Shown: positions 17,196-26,100 of the stretch, piece by piece
How the letters are laid out: every line of letters begins with the position of its first letter
How positions within the stretch are numbered: the stretch's first letter is position 1
The notes under the pieces: generated by a model
Seen by the model: only the letters and a program-made list of their open reading frames with translations
What the model was told of the DNA's origin: nothing
Databases searched by the model: none
Assembly: GCA_944375955.1 (NCBI GenBank)
Contig: CALWBE010000048.1
Coordinates: 1 to 37,897, forward strand
Direction of reading: 5' to 3'
Length of the DNA: 37,897 nt
Origin: an uncultured Clostridia bacterium
GTDB lineage: Bacteria; Bacillota; Clostridia; Oscillospirales; CAG-382
Made by a program: the position numbers and the translations under genes

Positions 17196-18537
17196 TGGCT
17201 CTCATCTCCATTTCTGCTTGTTTTAATAGATTGTTAACCTGTTCCTTTTTCTGTGCAATTTTGTATGAATCAACAGCGATTGCCTTACACATTTTAACAT
17301 CAATTCTTAAAGCTTGAAGTTCGTTGTTAATTTCTTTTGCTTTAGTCTTAACTTCTGACTCGTTTTCATCTGTTTTGGAAGCATACAACGCCTTTCGTTC
17401 ATTGATTAAGTCATTGATTTTATCCTCCTTTGATTTTTGTAATGCGGATAGCTGTGTGCCATCTTCGATATTGTTTTTACACAAAAATCTGAATTGCTTT
17501 TGGTATCGTTCAAATTTTATGAGTTCATCACGCAAGAAAAAAGAAACTCTTTGCGGAGTTTCCTTTTTGCGTATGATTTTGAAGAAGTACATATAATGGA
17601 AATACAGTGCTTGAAATCCTCTGAGTCTTTTCGGCTTCAGCGTTTTTATATCGCCTTTGTATTTATACACTTTTTGCTTTGGCAGTTCAGTGGGAGCTGC
17701 TGTTCGTATTCTGTTTCTTGCGGCTGTTATCCGTTCCATAATAGCTTCTTCGGTGTATTCCGGTCCGAGTTTGTCAAGTCTGATTTGCTTTGTGCCGTTC
17801 GGGGGAATAAAAGATGTGTACTTGTATTTTGGTCTTTGTCTGCATATGACAAAGCCCCTTTGCTCTAATATCTTCCAAAAATCTTTCATTGTGTATGAAA
17901 TCTTGATAATATCATCAAGTTCTTTTTTGACGCTGTTTCTAATAGTCGGCTTAGCTTGTTGCATTGCATCCCATTCGGCATAGTGCATACCTCTGTGCTT
18001 TGGTTTGTCGATAACCGATAGGCAGTTCTCACGGCAAATTTGGTCGGATATACCTCTAATATTGTGGAAGTAGTCTTTGAAGTTATTGCGGTATTTTTTA
18101 CCGTCAAGAAACGATACGGCATTTATGAGTATGTGATTATGCAAATGTTTATGGTCAAGATGTGTTGCAATCACAACCTCATATTTATCCGCAAACAATC
18201 GCTCTACAAGTTCCTTTCCACATTCATGAGCAACATCAGGAGTAGTTTCAAAATCCTTAAAGCTCTGTACTAAATGATACGCAAGGACTCTACGCTTGCG
18301 TTCGTCTTTTTTGAAATTACGCTGTGTTTCAATCATTTCTTCATAGGCATTTTCGACCGTACAACCATAAGACTTTACATACACACATTTTTCGGTTTTT
18401 TCCTTATTCACAATATATTTTGCAACACCCTCAACAGCATCAATATCGGGTTTCAAGTTTGTTTTTTCGGGATTACCTATGTATTTCAGGCTTGTATCAA
18501 GTCTTGATCTAACTGACCATATTTTTGTAATAGCCAT
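17170..18537 (-). CDS. MOBP-type relaxase (relaxase/mobilisation nuclease domain)
   Basis: A 455-residue relaxase that nicks oriT and stays bound to the DNA 5' end. The histidine triad motif is HLDHKHLHNHILIN (His126, His131, His133, His135). Tyr19 in TSLKYIGNPEKT is the likely nucleophile, by the usual position in PF03432 proteins. The following AVSFLDGKKYRN and GISDQICRENCLSVI are typical of the family. The C-terminal 150 residues are basic and helical, as in other members, where they contact partner proteins. Start and MobC stop share a base (TAATG). The candidate oriT lies just upstream of mobC. Confidence 0.93.
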   Translation of the reverse strand: MAITKIWSVRSRLDTSLKYIGNPEKTNLKPDIDAVEGVAKYIVNKEKTEKCVYVKSYGCTVENAYEEMIETQRNFKKDERKRRVLAYHLVQSFKDFETTPDVAHECGKELVERLFADKYEVVIATHLDHKHLHNHILINAVSFLDGKKYRNNFKDYFHNIRGISDQICRENCLSVIDKPKHRGMHYAEWDAMQQAKPTIRNSVKKELDDIIKISYTMKDFWKILEQRGFVICRQRPKYKYTSFIPPNGTKQIRLDKLGPEYTEEAIMERITAARNRIRTAAPTELPKQKVYKYKGDIKTLKPKRLRGFQALYFHYMYFFKIIRKKETPQRVSFFLRDELIKFERYQKQFRFLCKNNIEDGTQLSALQKSKEDKINDLINERKALYASKTDENESEVKTKAKEINNELQALRIDVKMCKAIAVDSYKIAQKKEQVNNLLKQAEMEMRANEHKRRGR

Positions 18538-18845
18538 TATCTGATACTCCGCATAGTTCGTATTGCTTCATTTAACAATTTCATAACATCTGCAATTTGC
18601 TCTTGTGTAACAGCTTGTGTGATATTGGCTGTGCGTGCAATTTGATTTATATTGTTGCCGATAGCATTTATTTCTCTTGCGACTCTTACATATTCATCGG
18701 GCGGGCGTGGTTTTACTTCACTGCCCATAATCAAACTACGAAGATATGATTCTTTGTTCAGTCCTGCGTTTTCAGCTTGCTTTGTAAAATATGAAAGTTC
18801 TTTGTCATTCAGCCATAAACTAAACCGCCTGTTTCTGCTACGCAT
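18537..18845 (-). CDS. mobC: MobC-like relaxosome accessory protein
   Basis: A 102-residue DNA-binding protein: NRRFSLWLNDKELSYFTKQA is a ribbon-helix-helix-like start and INAIGNNINQIARTANI is the hallmark of MobC (PF05713). Such proteins bind oriT and help the relaxase open the strands. The ATG at 18845 was chosen because AAAGGAG lies 8 bp upstream; an upstream in-frame ATG at 18875 lacks a binding site and would run into the oriT region. The stop overlaps the relaxase start by one base. Confidence 0.88.
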   Translation of the reverse strand: MRSRNRRFSLWLNDKELSYFTKQAENAGLNKESYLRSLIMGSEVKPRPPDEYVRVAREINAIGNNINQIARTANITQAVTQEQIADVMKLLNEAIRTMRSIR

Positions 18846-18963
18846 TTTATCATCTCCTTTCTTGTATGCAAGCATCGGGGTATTAGGGTATCACCCTAAC
18901 AAGTGGGCATTTGGGAGTACAAATGCCGTGCTTGCTAATGCAAATGCTTCGCATTTGTCCTTT
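18846..18963. other. Candidate origin of transfer (oriT)
   Basis: This non-coding stretch directly upstream of mobC holds three perfect inverted repeats in series: TTAGGGT/ACCCTAA (18883-18899, 3-nt loop), GGCATTTG/CAAATGCC (18906-18927, 6-nt loop) and CAAATGC/GCATTTG (18941-18957, 3-nt loop). The last two share the GCATTTG arm. Clustered inverted repeats beside mobC and relaxase genes are what is expected of an oriT. The nick site cannot be identified from sequence. Confidence 0.65.
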
Positions 18964-19509
18964 TTAAATGGAGCTTAAATCATCGAAGAGATTTTTTCGT
19001 TCTTCGCCGTACATTGCATCTAAGACCTTATTAATAACTAGCTCTGCAAAATATTCAGGATCAAAATCCAGACGAAATTGGTATAACCCATCTTTCACAC
19101 GATGCCTATAAGTCGCAAGCTCAATGATACCGCCTTGAGTGACTCTCATCTCACAACTGTAAACAACTACAAGTTTTAAATTGTCAAGCAGCCACAGTTC
19201 ATATCCTTCTGAAACACAGCTTATTGTTGATGTCATTTTTGTTTCCGTAAAATCAAGCATAAATCCGTTGTTAGCAAAAAGAGGATTATGTGTGTAATGA
19301 TGTGTAGTAATATAATCACCGTTTCCGCCGACTTCAAAATTATAGATAGGCTCAAATTTAAAATATTTTAACGGATTAAAATCAGGCGGTATCTCCCTTG
19401 CAAGTCTTTGCTCCGCATATTCACATTCATCAAAAAATTCTCCATTTTGTAAACACAGTTCAGTTATAGCTTTTACAAAAGAATCTCTGTAGTTATTATT
19501 TTGTTGCAT
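18964..19509 (-). CDS. Conserved-looking ICE protein of unknown function
   Basis: A protein of about 181 residues, soluble, with no signal or membrane segment. I recognise no family. It contains FEVGGNGDYITTHHYTHNP, GFMLDFTETKM and SEGYELWLLDNLKLVVVYSC, which look like alternating strands of a compact domain. Two close ATGs follow GGAGG: one at 19518 (2-bp spacing) and one at 19509 (11-bp spacing); the second is chosen as more usable. The gene lies between the DUF3848 gene and oriT, so it belongs to the early transfer block. A hairpin terminator precedes it. Confidence 0.7.
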   Translation of the reverse strand: MQQNNNYRDSFVKAITELCLQNGEFFDECEYAEQRLAREIPPDFNPLKYFKFEPIYNFEVGGNGDYITTHHYTHNPLFANNGFMLDFTETKMTSTISCVSEGYELWLLDNLKLVVVYSCEMRVTQGGIIELATYRHRVKDGLYQFRLDFDPEYFAELVINKVLDAMYGEERKNLFDDLSSI

Positions 19510-19535
19510 AGTATTCATTACCTCCAAATTTAAAA

Positions 19536-19566
19536 TTAAAAATCTGCCACATATATGCAGCAGATT
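19536..19566 (-). terminator. Hairpin terminator after the DUF3848 gene
   Basis: A 7-bp stem AATCTGC (19541-19547) with GCAGATT (19560-19566) is followed on the minus strand by a T-rich tail. It separates the large methylase-helicase transcript from the oriT-proximal genes. Confidence 0.55.
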
Positions 19567-19578
19567 CATTTACAAATA

Positions 19579-19935
19579 TTATCTCTCAGGTTCATATTTT
19601 TTCTTTTGTGTCTTTTCAGATTCTTGCTTATTTTCATCAACAAGTCTTTTTGTGTAGTCGTCAATGGTATCTCTAAGCATTTCCATATGAGAATAATCTG
19701 TATCCATCCACTCGTTGTAACAAGCCGACAGCGGATAGTCTAATTTTAATAATTCCATCACTTGTTCATCAGATAAATAATCATCTTCAAATGACATTAA
19801 AATATCGTCACGCATAACCTTTTCATAAGACCTGTCAATGATTTGTTCAGGGGGAAGCGTTTTAAGCTGTTCTATAAAATCGCTTTGCTCTTTAATTGCT
19901 TTCTCCAAAAGTAAGCTTTTTAGATTTTCTATCAT
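19579..19935 (-). CDS. DUF3848-family protein
   Basis: A 118-residue helical, acidic protein. The pattern EQLKTLPPEQIIDRSYEKV, then RDDILMSFEDDYLSDEQVMELL and a final MLRDTIDDYTKRLVDE matches DUF3848, a small family next to the methylase-helicase gene in many Firmicutes ICEs. No activity is known. The ATG lies two bases after the stop of the large gene, whose last codons (GGAGAGATAA) form its ribosome binding site, so the two are translationally coupled. It ends in EPER, like several small genes in this element. Confidence 0.8.
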   Translation of the reverse strand: MIENLKSLLLEKAIKEQSDFIEQLKTLPPEQIIDRSYEKVMRDDILMSFEDDYLSDEQVMELLKLDYPLSACYNEWMDTDYSHMEMLRDTIDDYTKRLVDENKQESEKTQKKKYEPER

Positions 19936-19937
19936 AG

Positions 19938-20771
19938 TTATCTCTCCAATCCTACAACTTTTTTTAGTGGTATTTCTTGTTCATCAGGCTCACCAAGTTC
20001 AGCTCCTTCATGTTCTTTTTTATCCATATTTAGCAGTGCGTCAACTTCTGCAAGTCTTTTAAGTTTTGTTTTGAGTTCTTCTTCCTGCGGAAATTCTTTT
20101 TGTATTTCAATATTTGCAATATCAAGCTGTTTTTTTATTTCTTCAAGATTTTCTTTTGTTGTGTCTAATCTTTTAGAAAGCCCCTCCAATGCATTATCAA
20201 GCCTTTGAATATTGCCGAAAACATCACTTCCAAGCTCGACTTTGTGACTAAGATTTCCTTTTAATGAAATATAAAATACCTTTGAAAATGTATCAAATGA
20301 TAAATCCATTGAAAAACCTCTGTAATCACCAATACAAACAGGTTCCGGCGATTTCATTTTCTGACATCTTTCAAGCATGGCTTTTCCGGCTTGCTCTTTA
20401 TCTAAATATGTAAGGCCGTCAATAGTCATCGGATAAAATTTATCCTCGCTCTTTGGATATTGTTTGACAATCTCTATGTCCTTTTCAATACCTTGTATTC
20501 GCTCTGTCAACAGTGCAATTTCCTGTGGATATTCTTTTATAACCTTATCTTCAAGCTCATATTTTTGACTCATAAAGCTTGATTTTATAAGCTTTAGTTT
20601 CGCCACTTGTGTATCCAAGTCCATCTTTTCCTTAATATGCGGATTTCCTGTTGCTAAAGCTTTTATTTCTGCATAGGAAAGAGCGGTTTCATCAATGTCT
20701 TCAGCACTTCTAACAGGAGATTTACTCGTCATTATCTGAGAGATAAATTTTTGCTTATGTTCGACTAATTG
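19938..20771 (-). CDS. Methylase-helicase protein, 3' exon (after group II intron)
   Basis: The last 277 codons of the large gene whose 5' exon is at 23101-30894. At the splice point the frame continues as QLVEHKQKFISQIMTSKSP, the expected continuation of the helicase motif VI end DSYMW in this family. The segment has long coiled-coil stretches (about 20 residues around TQVAKLKLIKSSFM and again LEEIKKQLDIANIEIQ). Without splicing, only a 264-residue fragment from the internal ATG at 20732 could be made, and this ATG lacks a ribosome binding site. The end couples translation to DUF3848. Confidence 0.9.
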   Translation of the reverse strand, partial: QLVEHKQKFISQIMTSKSPVRSAEDIDETALSYAEIKALATGNPHIKEKMDLDTQVAKLKLIKSSFMSQKYELEDKVIKEYPQEIALLTERIQGIEKDIEIVKQYPKSEDKFYPMTIDGLTYLDKEQAGKAMLERCQKMKSPEPVCIGDYRGFSMDLSFDTFSKVFYISLKGNLSHKVELGSDVFGNIQRLDNALEGLSKRLDTTKENLEEIKKQLDIANIEIQKEFPQEEELKTKLKRLAEVDALLNMDKKEHEGAELGEPDEQEIPLKKVVGLER

Positions 20772-20812
20772 GTCGGGTAGGTCAGCGGCATTGCTGCCGC
20801 TTTCCCCCCTAA

Positions 20813-20846
20813 GAACCGTACGTGAGCGTTTCCACTCATACGGCTC
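20813..20846 (-). ncRNA. Group II intron domain V
   Basis: A 34-nt hairpin reading GAGCCGTATGAGTG, a GAAA loop, then CGCTCACGTACGGTTC. Length, GAAA tetraloop and the closing GAGCCG/CGGTTC pairs are those of catalytic domain V, the most conserved part of group II introns. Confidence 0.95.
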
Positions 20847-20864
20847 AAGCTTTTATAAGTCCTC

Positions 20865-22511
20865 TTATTGCATTTTGAGAACCGACTTACCATTACTCGT
20901 TTTCCTGTAGCATTCGGGGTGAACCATTGAGCGATTTCCGTTTATACCTTTTTGTATTCTGAAATCTGTTTCAACAGTAATCTTCATTCCACATAAACTA
21001 CAGTAACCTTTTTGCTCTTTCCAAATTTTTGTTAATACTTTTCTACCCTTAATATTATTCAGCATTTGGTGTTCCTCTCGCTGAACAAAATAGTCTTGCC
21101 ATTTTTCATCAAAAGGATTTGCTTCCGATTTAATCTTAGTAAAGCGTCTGATGTCTGTATCGGTGGCATATATCAGTTTGATGTAATCGTCTGTATTTCC
21201 CTTAATCGAAACGCTGAATGACCATGTCCTATTGCCTATTGTGTGGAAATACTTTTCCGCAATCCATTTTCGGTTCTTTTTAGGATGACGGCGTTTACAC
21301 CAATCCCATAAAGCTCTCCATATTTCGTAATCAAGTTTTTCAAAGGCTTTGGCTGAAACATTGTATTTTTGATAGTTTACCCATCCCCTGATAATAGGGT
21401 TTAGCTTATTTATCAAATATGCCTGTTTCATACTGGGATTTGTTTTGATAATTTCTCTGATTTTATCTATAATAGCCTTAAAGTTCTTGTCTGACGGCTT
21501 CGTAAGAAGTTTGTTTTTATACATTCGTATATTTACACCGAGAAAGTCAAAACCGTCGTTTATGTGTGTAATCAAAGTTTTTTCCTCTGACAGTTCCAGT
21601 CCTCGTTCTTTAAGGAAAGCTGTTATAATCGGCTTTACGCCGTTTTCTAACAGTTCGGGACTTTCGCCCGTTACTATAAAATCATCTGCATATCTAACAA
21701 AATTAACCTTTGGAAAATACGCTTTTCCATTCACTGTTCTTTTGTGGTATACATCTTTTATAGCTTTTTCCAAACCGTCAAGAACCATATTGCAGATAAT
21801 GGGTGAAATAGCGGAGCCTTGCGGTGTTCCTGTTTTTGTCGGGAACAGAACCTTTGTTTCTATATATCCGCATTCAAGCCATTTCCTTAGTAATTCTTTG
21901 TCCATAGGAATATTTTTGATTATCCACTCATGGCTGATATTATCGAAACATCCTTTAATATCACCCTCTAAAACCCATTTTGGTGACTTTGCCTTGTTCA
22001 GACTGGTAAAGCATTGTTCAATAGCGTCCTGCGTACAGCGTTTTGCTCTGAACCCGTAGGAATTCGGGTCTGCTGTAGTTTCCGCTATCGGCTCTAATGC
22101 AAACTTATACAAGGTTTGCATTGCCCTGTCTGTCATTGTTGGAATGCTTAATGGTCTTTTCTTTCCGTTCTTTTTTGGAATATAGACTCTTTTTAAGGGT
22201 TGCGGCGTGTACCCACGCCTTTGTAATTTGGAAATTGCAGTAAACTTTGCCGAAGCCGTCAGCCATAGTTCACCGTCAACTCCTGCTGTGTTTTTTCCTG
22301 CATTTTGAGTAACTCGCTTTACTGCCAATGCTTTAGCGTAAAACGAATGAGTGAGTAAATACTGCAAGGATTTAACTTTTCCGTATTTCTCCTCTTTGTA
22401 AGCCTTCACAATACGCATCTGAAGATTTTTAACGTAGTTTTCAGCCTTAGTCCAGTCAAGCTGATACCATAGCTTTCCTGCGTCAGTAGCCGCACACATA
22501 TTATTGTTCAT
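20865..22511 (-). CDS. ltrA: Group II intron-encoded reverse transcriptase/maturase
   Basis: A 548-residue intron-encoded protein that helps the intron RNA fold and splice, and copies it into new DNA sites. The order of domains is RT (motifs TAGVDGELW, LSIPTMTDRAMQ, EGDIKGCFDNI, TPQGSAISPIICNM, and catalytic RYADDFIVTG near residue 272), the maturase X domain (IIRGWVNYQKYNV), and a C-terminal HNH-like endonuclease with CSLCG and MVHPECYRK. The HNH part lacks the usual central HHI motif. ATG at 22511 is chosen because GAAAGGAG lies 8 bp upstream; the in-frame TTG at 22529 has none. No frameshift or stop was seen. Confidence 0.93.
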   Translation of the reverse strand: MNNNMCAATDAGKLWYQLDWTKAENYVKNLQMRIVKAYKEEKYGKVKSLQYLLTHSFYAKALAVKRVTQNAGKNTAGVDGELWLTASAKFTAISKLQRRGYTPQPLKRVYIPKKNGKKRPLSIPTMTDRAMQTLYKFALEPIAETTADPNSYGFRAKRCTQDAIEQCFTSLNKAKSPKWVLEGDIKGCFDNISHEWIIKNIPMDKELLRKWLECGYIETKVLFPTKTGTPQGSAISPIICNMVLDGLEKAIKDVYHKRTVNGKAYFPKVNFVRYADDFIVTGESPELLENGVKPIITAFLKERGLELSEEKTLITHINDGFDFLGVNIRMYKNKLLTKPSDKNFKAIIDKIREIIKTNPSMKQAYLINKLNPIIRGWVNYQKYNVSAKAFEKLDYEIWRALWDWCKRRHPKKNRKWIAEKYFHTIGNRTWSFSVSIKGNTDDYIKLIYATDTDIRRFTKIKSEANPFDEKWQDYFVQREEHQMLNNIKGRKVLTKIWKEQKGYCSLCGMKITVETDFRIQKGINGNRSMVHPECYRKTSNGKSVLKMQ

Positions 22512-23100
22512 TTGCTTTGCTCCTTTCAAAATTCTTTAGATTTTCTTGTGATTAAAAACCTTATGGAAGTCTGCCCGTTTTCACGTGAGATGACATTAAA
22601 ATCTCTATCCGTTCCATTACAGAACGGCATTCGCTTTTTCCATATTCCTTTACCCGCACTCCCATAGGCTTTCCTTACGGTTTGCTTGCCCATTCGGGCG
22701 AGAATACGGGCTTACCTTGTTTCGCATAATTAACAAATTGATAGGTTAGGTTCTGCCTCTCCGCCGGCAGTCTTGTGTCCGTGTAACTCCAATGTGGAAA
22801 GAGTTATCCGACTGCACACCTTTTGGTTAGGGCTTATCAGCAACTTTAGCCCTTTCACCTTAACGACGTTTATCAGCAGTTCATTATATATTAACCATAC
22901 TATCAAGCCTGCTCCCTAACCGCCTTGTTGCTGGCAGTAGCGGCTTTCCCTCACAGGTTAGCCTTAAGGGCTACATTTTCATATCAGCTTGCCACAGCAT
23001 TATTACTAATACCGCAGTTGATATTAGGCTCAGTCAACGGAATGACTGGTTCGGTCAAGTAGTTTTGCCGAACAATTAATTATGCGACTTCAAGTCGCAC

Positions 23101-26100
23101 CCACATGTAGCTATCAAATGTATCTTTCGTTACATATCTATAAATATGAACATCACTGTTTGTATTTCCTTGCCTTATAATTCTTCCTGCTCGCTGTTCA
23201 AGGTCGGCAGGCCTCCACGGACAGTCTAAATCATGGCTGGCATATAACAGTTTTTGGACATTTGTTCCGGCTCCCATTTTTGGGGTAGAACCTAAAAGTA
23301 TTCTAACATCTCCTTTTCGCACCTTAGAAAACAGGTCTTTTTTCTTAACCTCTGTATCTGCATTATGGATAAACTCTATTTCTTTTTCAGGTATACCTCT
23401 CGCTATCAGTTTATCTTTAATATCTGTATAAACATTAAATGTACCGTCATTTTTAGGTGTAGATAAATCGCAGAATACAAGCTGTGTTCCTTTAATGCTT
23501 TTCGTTTCTTCCCAGATTTTAAAAACCTCTTTAGCACAAGTAGAAACTTTTGAATTTTCATCATCTGAAAGTATTGGATTGATAAGCCTTTGGTCAAGTG
23601 CAAGCTTTCTGCCATCATTTGTTATTGTTAGCATATTATCCTCTGACGGATCAACCATTTTATTTCTGACTTTTTCGGCTCTGTCGGCAAGTTCTGATAC
23701 CATTTCTTTTTGAATTTCAGTAGGTTCAACAGCTATTGTTTTATAATGCGGAGTAGGAGTTGGAAGATTGAGCATATCAGCAGTTTGAATATCTGCTACA
23801 TCTTTAAACATTGCCATCAGTTCAGGCAGATTAAAGAATTTTGCAAATCTTGTTTTTGCTCTGTATCCTGTGCCTTCCGGTGCAAGCTCAATAGCGGTTA
23901 TTGTTTCACCAAAGGTTGATGCCCACGCATCAAAGTGTTGTAGGTTCTTTTCTCTTAGTGTATTATACTGCAAATATCTCTGCATAGTGTAAAGCTCAAC
24001 CATACTGTTTGATACGGGAGTACCTGTTGCAAATATGATGCCTTTTCCGCCTGTGATTTCATCAAGATATTGTGTTTTCATAAACAAATCTGATGATTTC
24101 TGTGCTTCTGTCTGTGCGATACCACCAACATTTCGCATTTTTGTATAAAGGTAAAGGTTCTTGTAATAATGTGCCTCGTCAACAAACACCCTGTCAACGC
24201 CCAGTTCCTCAAAGGTTACAACGTCATCCTTTCTGCTTTGGTCATTGAGTTTATCAAGTTTTATTTGAATACTTTTCTTTGATTTTTCAAGCTGTTTTAC
24301 TGTAAATCTTTCAGCTCTGTTTGCTTTTGCTTCAACAATACCGTCCATAATCTCTTTAAGCTGTCTTTCTAAAATAGCACGCTGTCTTTCAACCGACATG
24401 GGGATTTTTTCAAACTGTGAATGGCCGATAATAACTGCATCATAATCGCCTGTTGCAATCCTGCCGCAAAACTTTTTTCGGTTTTTCGTTTCAAAATCTT
24501 TCTTTGTAGCAACTAAGATATTTGCTGCCGGGTAAAGCTGTAAAAATTCCGATGCCCATTGTTCCGTTAAATGATTAGGCACAACAAAAAGTGATTTATT
24601 GCAAAGTCCAAGTCTTTTACATTCCATTGCTGCTGCAACCATTGTCCAAGTTTTTCCTGCGCCGACCACGTGACCGAGAAGCGAATTGCCACCGTACATT
24701 ATCCTTGCAACTGCATTTTGCTGATGTTTACGCAGTACAATTTCAGGGTTCATTCCACTAAATGTAAGATGACCGCCGTCATATTCACGAGGTCTTGTTG
24801 AATTAAATTTTTCGTTATACAGCTTTGTAAGTGTTTCTCTGCGTGACGGATCTCTCCAAATCCAGTTATCAAACTCTGCTTTAATAAGGTCTTGTTTTTG
24901 CTGTGCTATTGTAGTTTCCTTTTTATTTAAAACTGCAACTTTACTTCCGTTTTCATTTTCTACATAATCAAAAATGCGTACATCTTTGAGGTTTAGTGAT
25001 TCCTCGATAATTTTGTACGCATTGATTCTGTGAGTACCGAAAGTATTAACTGCCTTGACACCTTTATCATAGCTTTTGTTTGAAATATTCCATTCACCTG
25101 TGATGTTAGAATACGTAACCTTGATTTTATCTCTTGCATACCAACCGGGAGATAGAAGTTCAAATATAAATTCCTCAATGTATTCGGGAGGTATCCAAGT
25201 AGAACCAAGTCTTACTGTAATTTCACTTGCTGATAAATCTTTAGGCTGAACCTTTGAAAGAGCCTCAACATTAACATTAAATCTTTCATCTGTCTGTGCA
25301 GAAGCTTTTGCAATTCTCAGTTTTTCTCTTACATTTCCCGAAAGGTATTCATCGGCAGTAATATATTTTGGAAAATACTGATTTTCAGATTCATATAACG
25401 GATTTAAAAATATGACTTCCAACAAGTCATTATACAGTTCATCTTCTGTTTTACCTGAAAGCTGTGACATAAACTCCATATCAATCTTTGCTTTTTCACC
25501 GAGTGATACTGCCAAAGCTTCCGAAGCTGTATCTACCTTTGTGACTTCTTGTTTTGCACCGATTGTTCTTTTTGTGAACATATCGGCTTTTCTTTCAAGC
25601 TCACCGTTTTCATCAAGTATCTCCAAAGAGCAAAGCAGAAAATAACTGCTGTCATCAGAAAATGCCATTGAATTGCCACGAGAGTTAATAAGCCCGTATT
25701 TCTTTGTAAAATCATCATAAAGAGTATTGAGTTTTTCCTGTTGTTTTTTGATTTCAAAATCCGAATATCCCTCAGTTTGGTATTCAATGAGATCACGCAT
25801 ACAATCTCTTATATTTATCATACCCTTAATACGATTCAGAGCAGTTGCATTTAAGTCAACTTTCCGCATTGCACTGTTTTCACGGAAGTAAACATCACCG
25901 TCCACTAATGTAAAACTGAAATTCTTTACGTTTGGATCAGCCGGAATTGATAAATCTTCATCGTTTGAAATATCATCGACTTCATAATCTGTAATGCTTG
26001 CGTGTATATTTTGAATAGCGTCGTTTAGCTGCTGTGAAAGATCAGCTTCCTCATAAGGTATGCAGGTAGGTGTAGGACCGAAAGGACCTGATACCATTTC

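Larger units (their letters stand above)
20772..23100 (-). mobile_element. Group II intron inside the methylase-helicase gene
   Basis: A 2329-bp group II intron oriented like its host gene. The 5' end begins with the consensus GTGCG directly after exon codon TGG (23101). The 3' end has domain V (20813-20846), then domain VI, whose stem GGGGGG pairs with CCTACCC leaving a bulged A at 20778, 7 nt from the final AC. Exon bases ATGTGG (23101-23106, IBS1) pair with intron bases CCACAT at 22792-22797 (EBS1). Exons of 2598 and 278 codons join in frame. The 570 bp between 22530 and 23100 are structured RNA (domains I-III) with no gene. It encodes its own reverse transcriptase in domain IV. Confidence 0.95.

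Noticed and set aside
18843..18960. CRISPR array suggested by repeated GCATTTG words
   Set aside because: The repeats are short, alternate in orientation and have no regular spacers; inverted repeats beside mobC fit oriT better.
19938..20732. Stand-alone 264-residue protein starting MTSKSP
   Set aside because: There is no ribosome binding site at that ATG, and the frame joins upstream to the exon QLVEHKQKFISQI, so it is the 3' exon of the interrupted gene.
23080..23100. The large protein ending in VRLEVA as its natural C terminus
   Set aside because: These last codons are the intron 5' end (GTGCGACTTGAAG...). The true continuation QLVEHKQKF is at 20771 after splicing.
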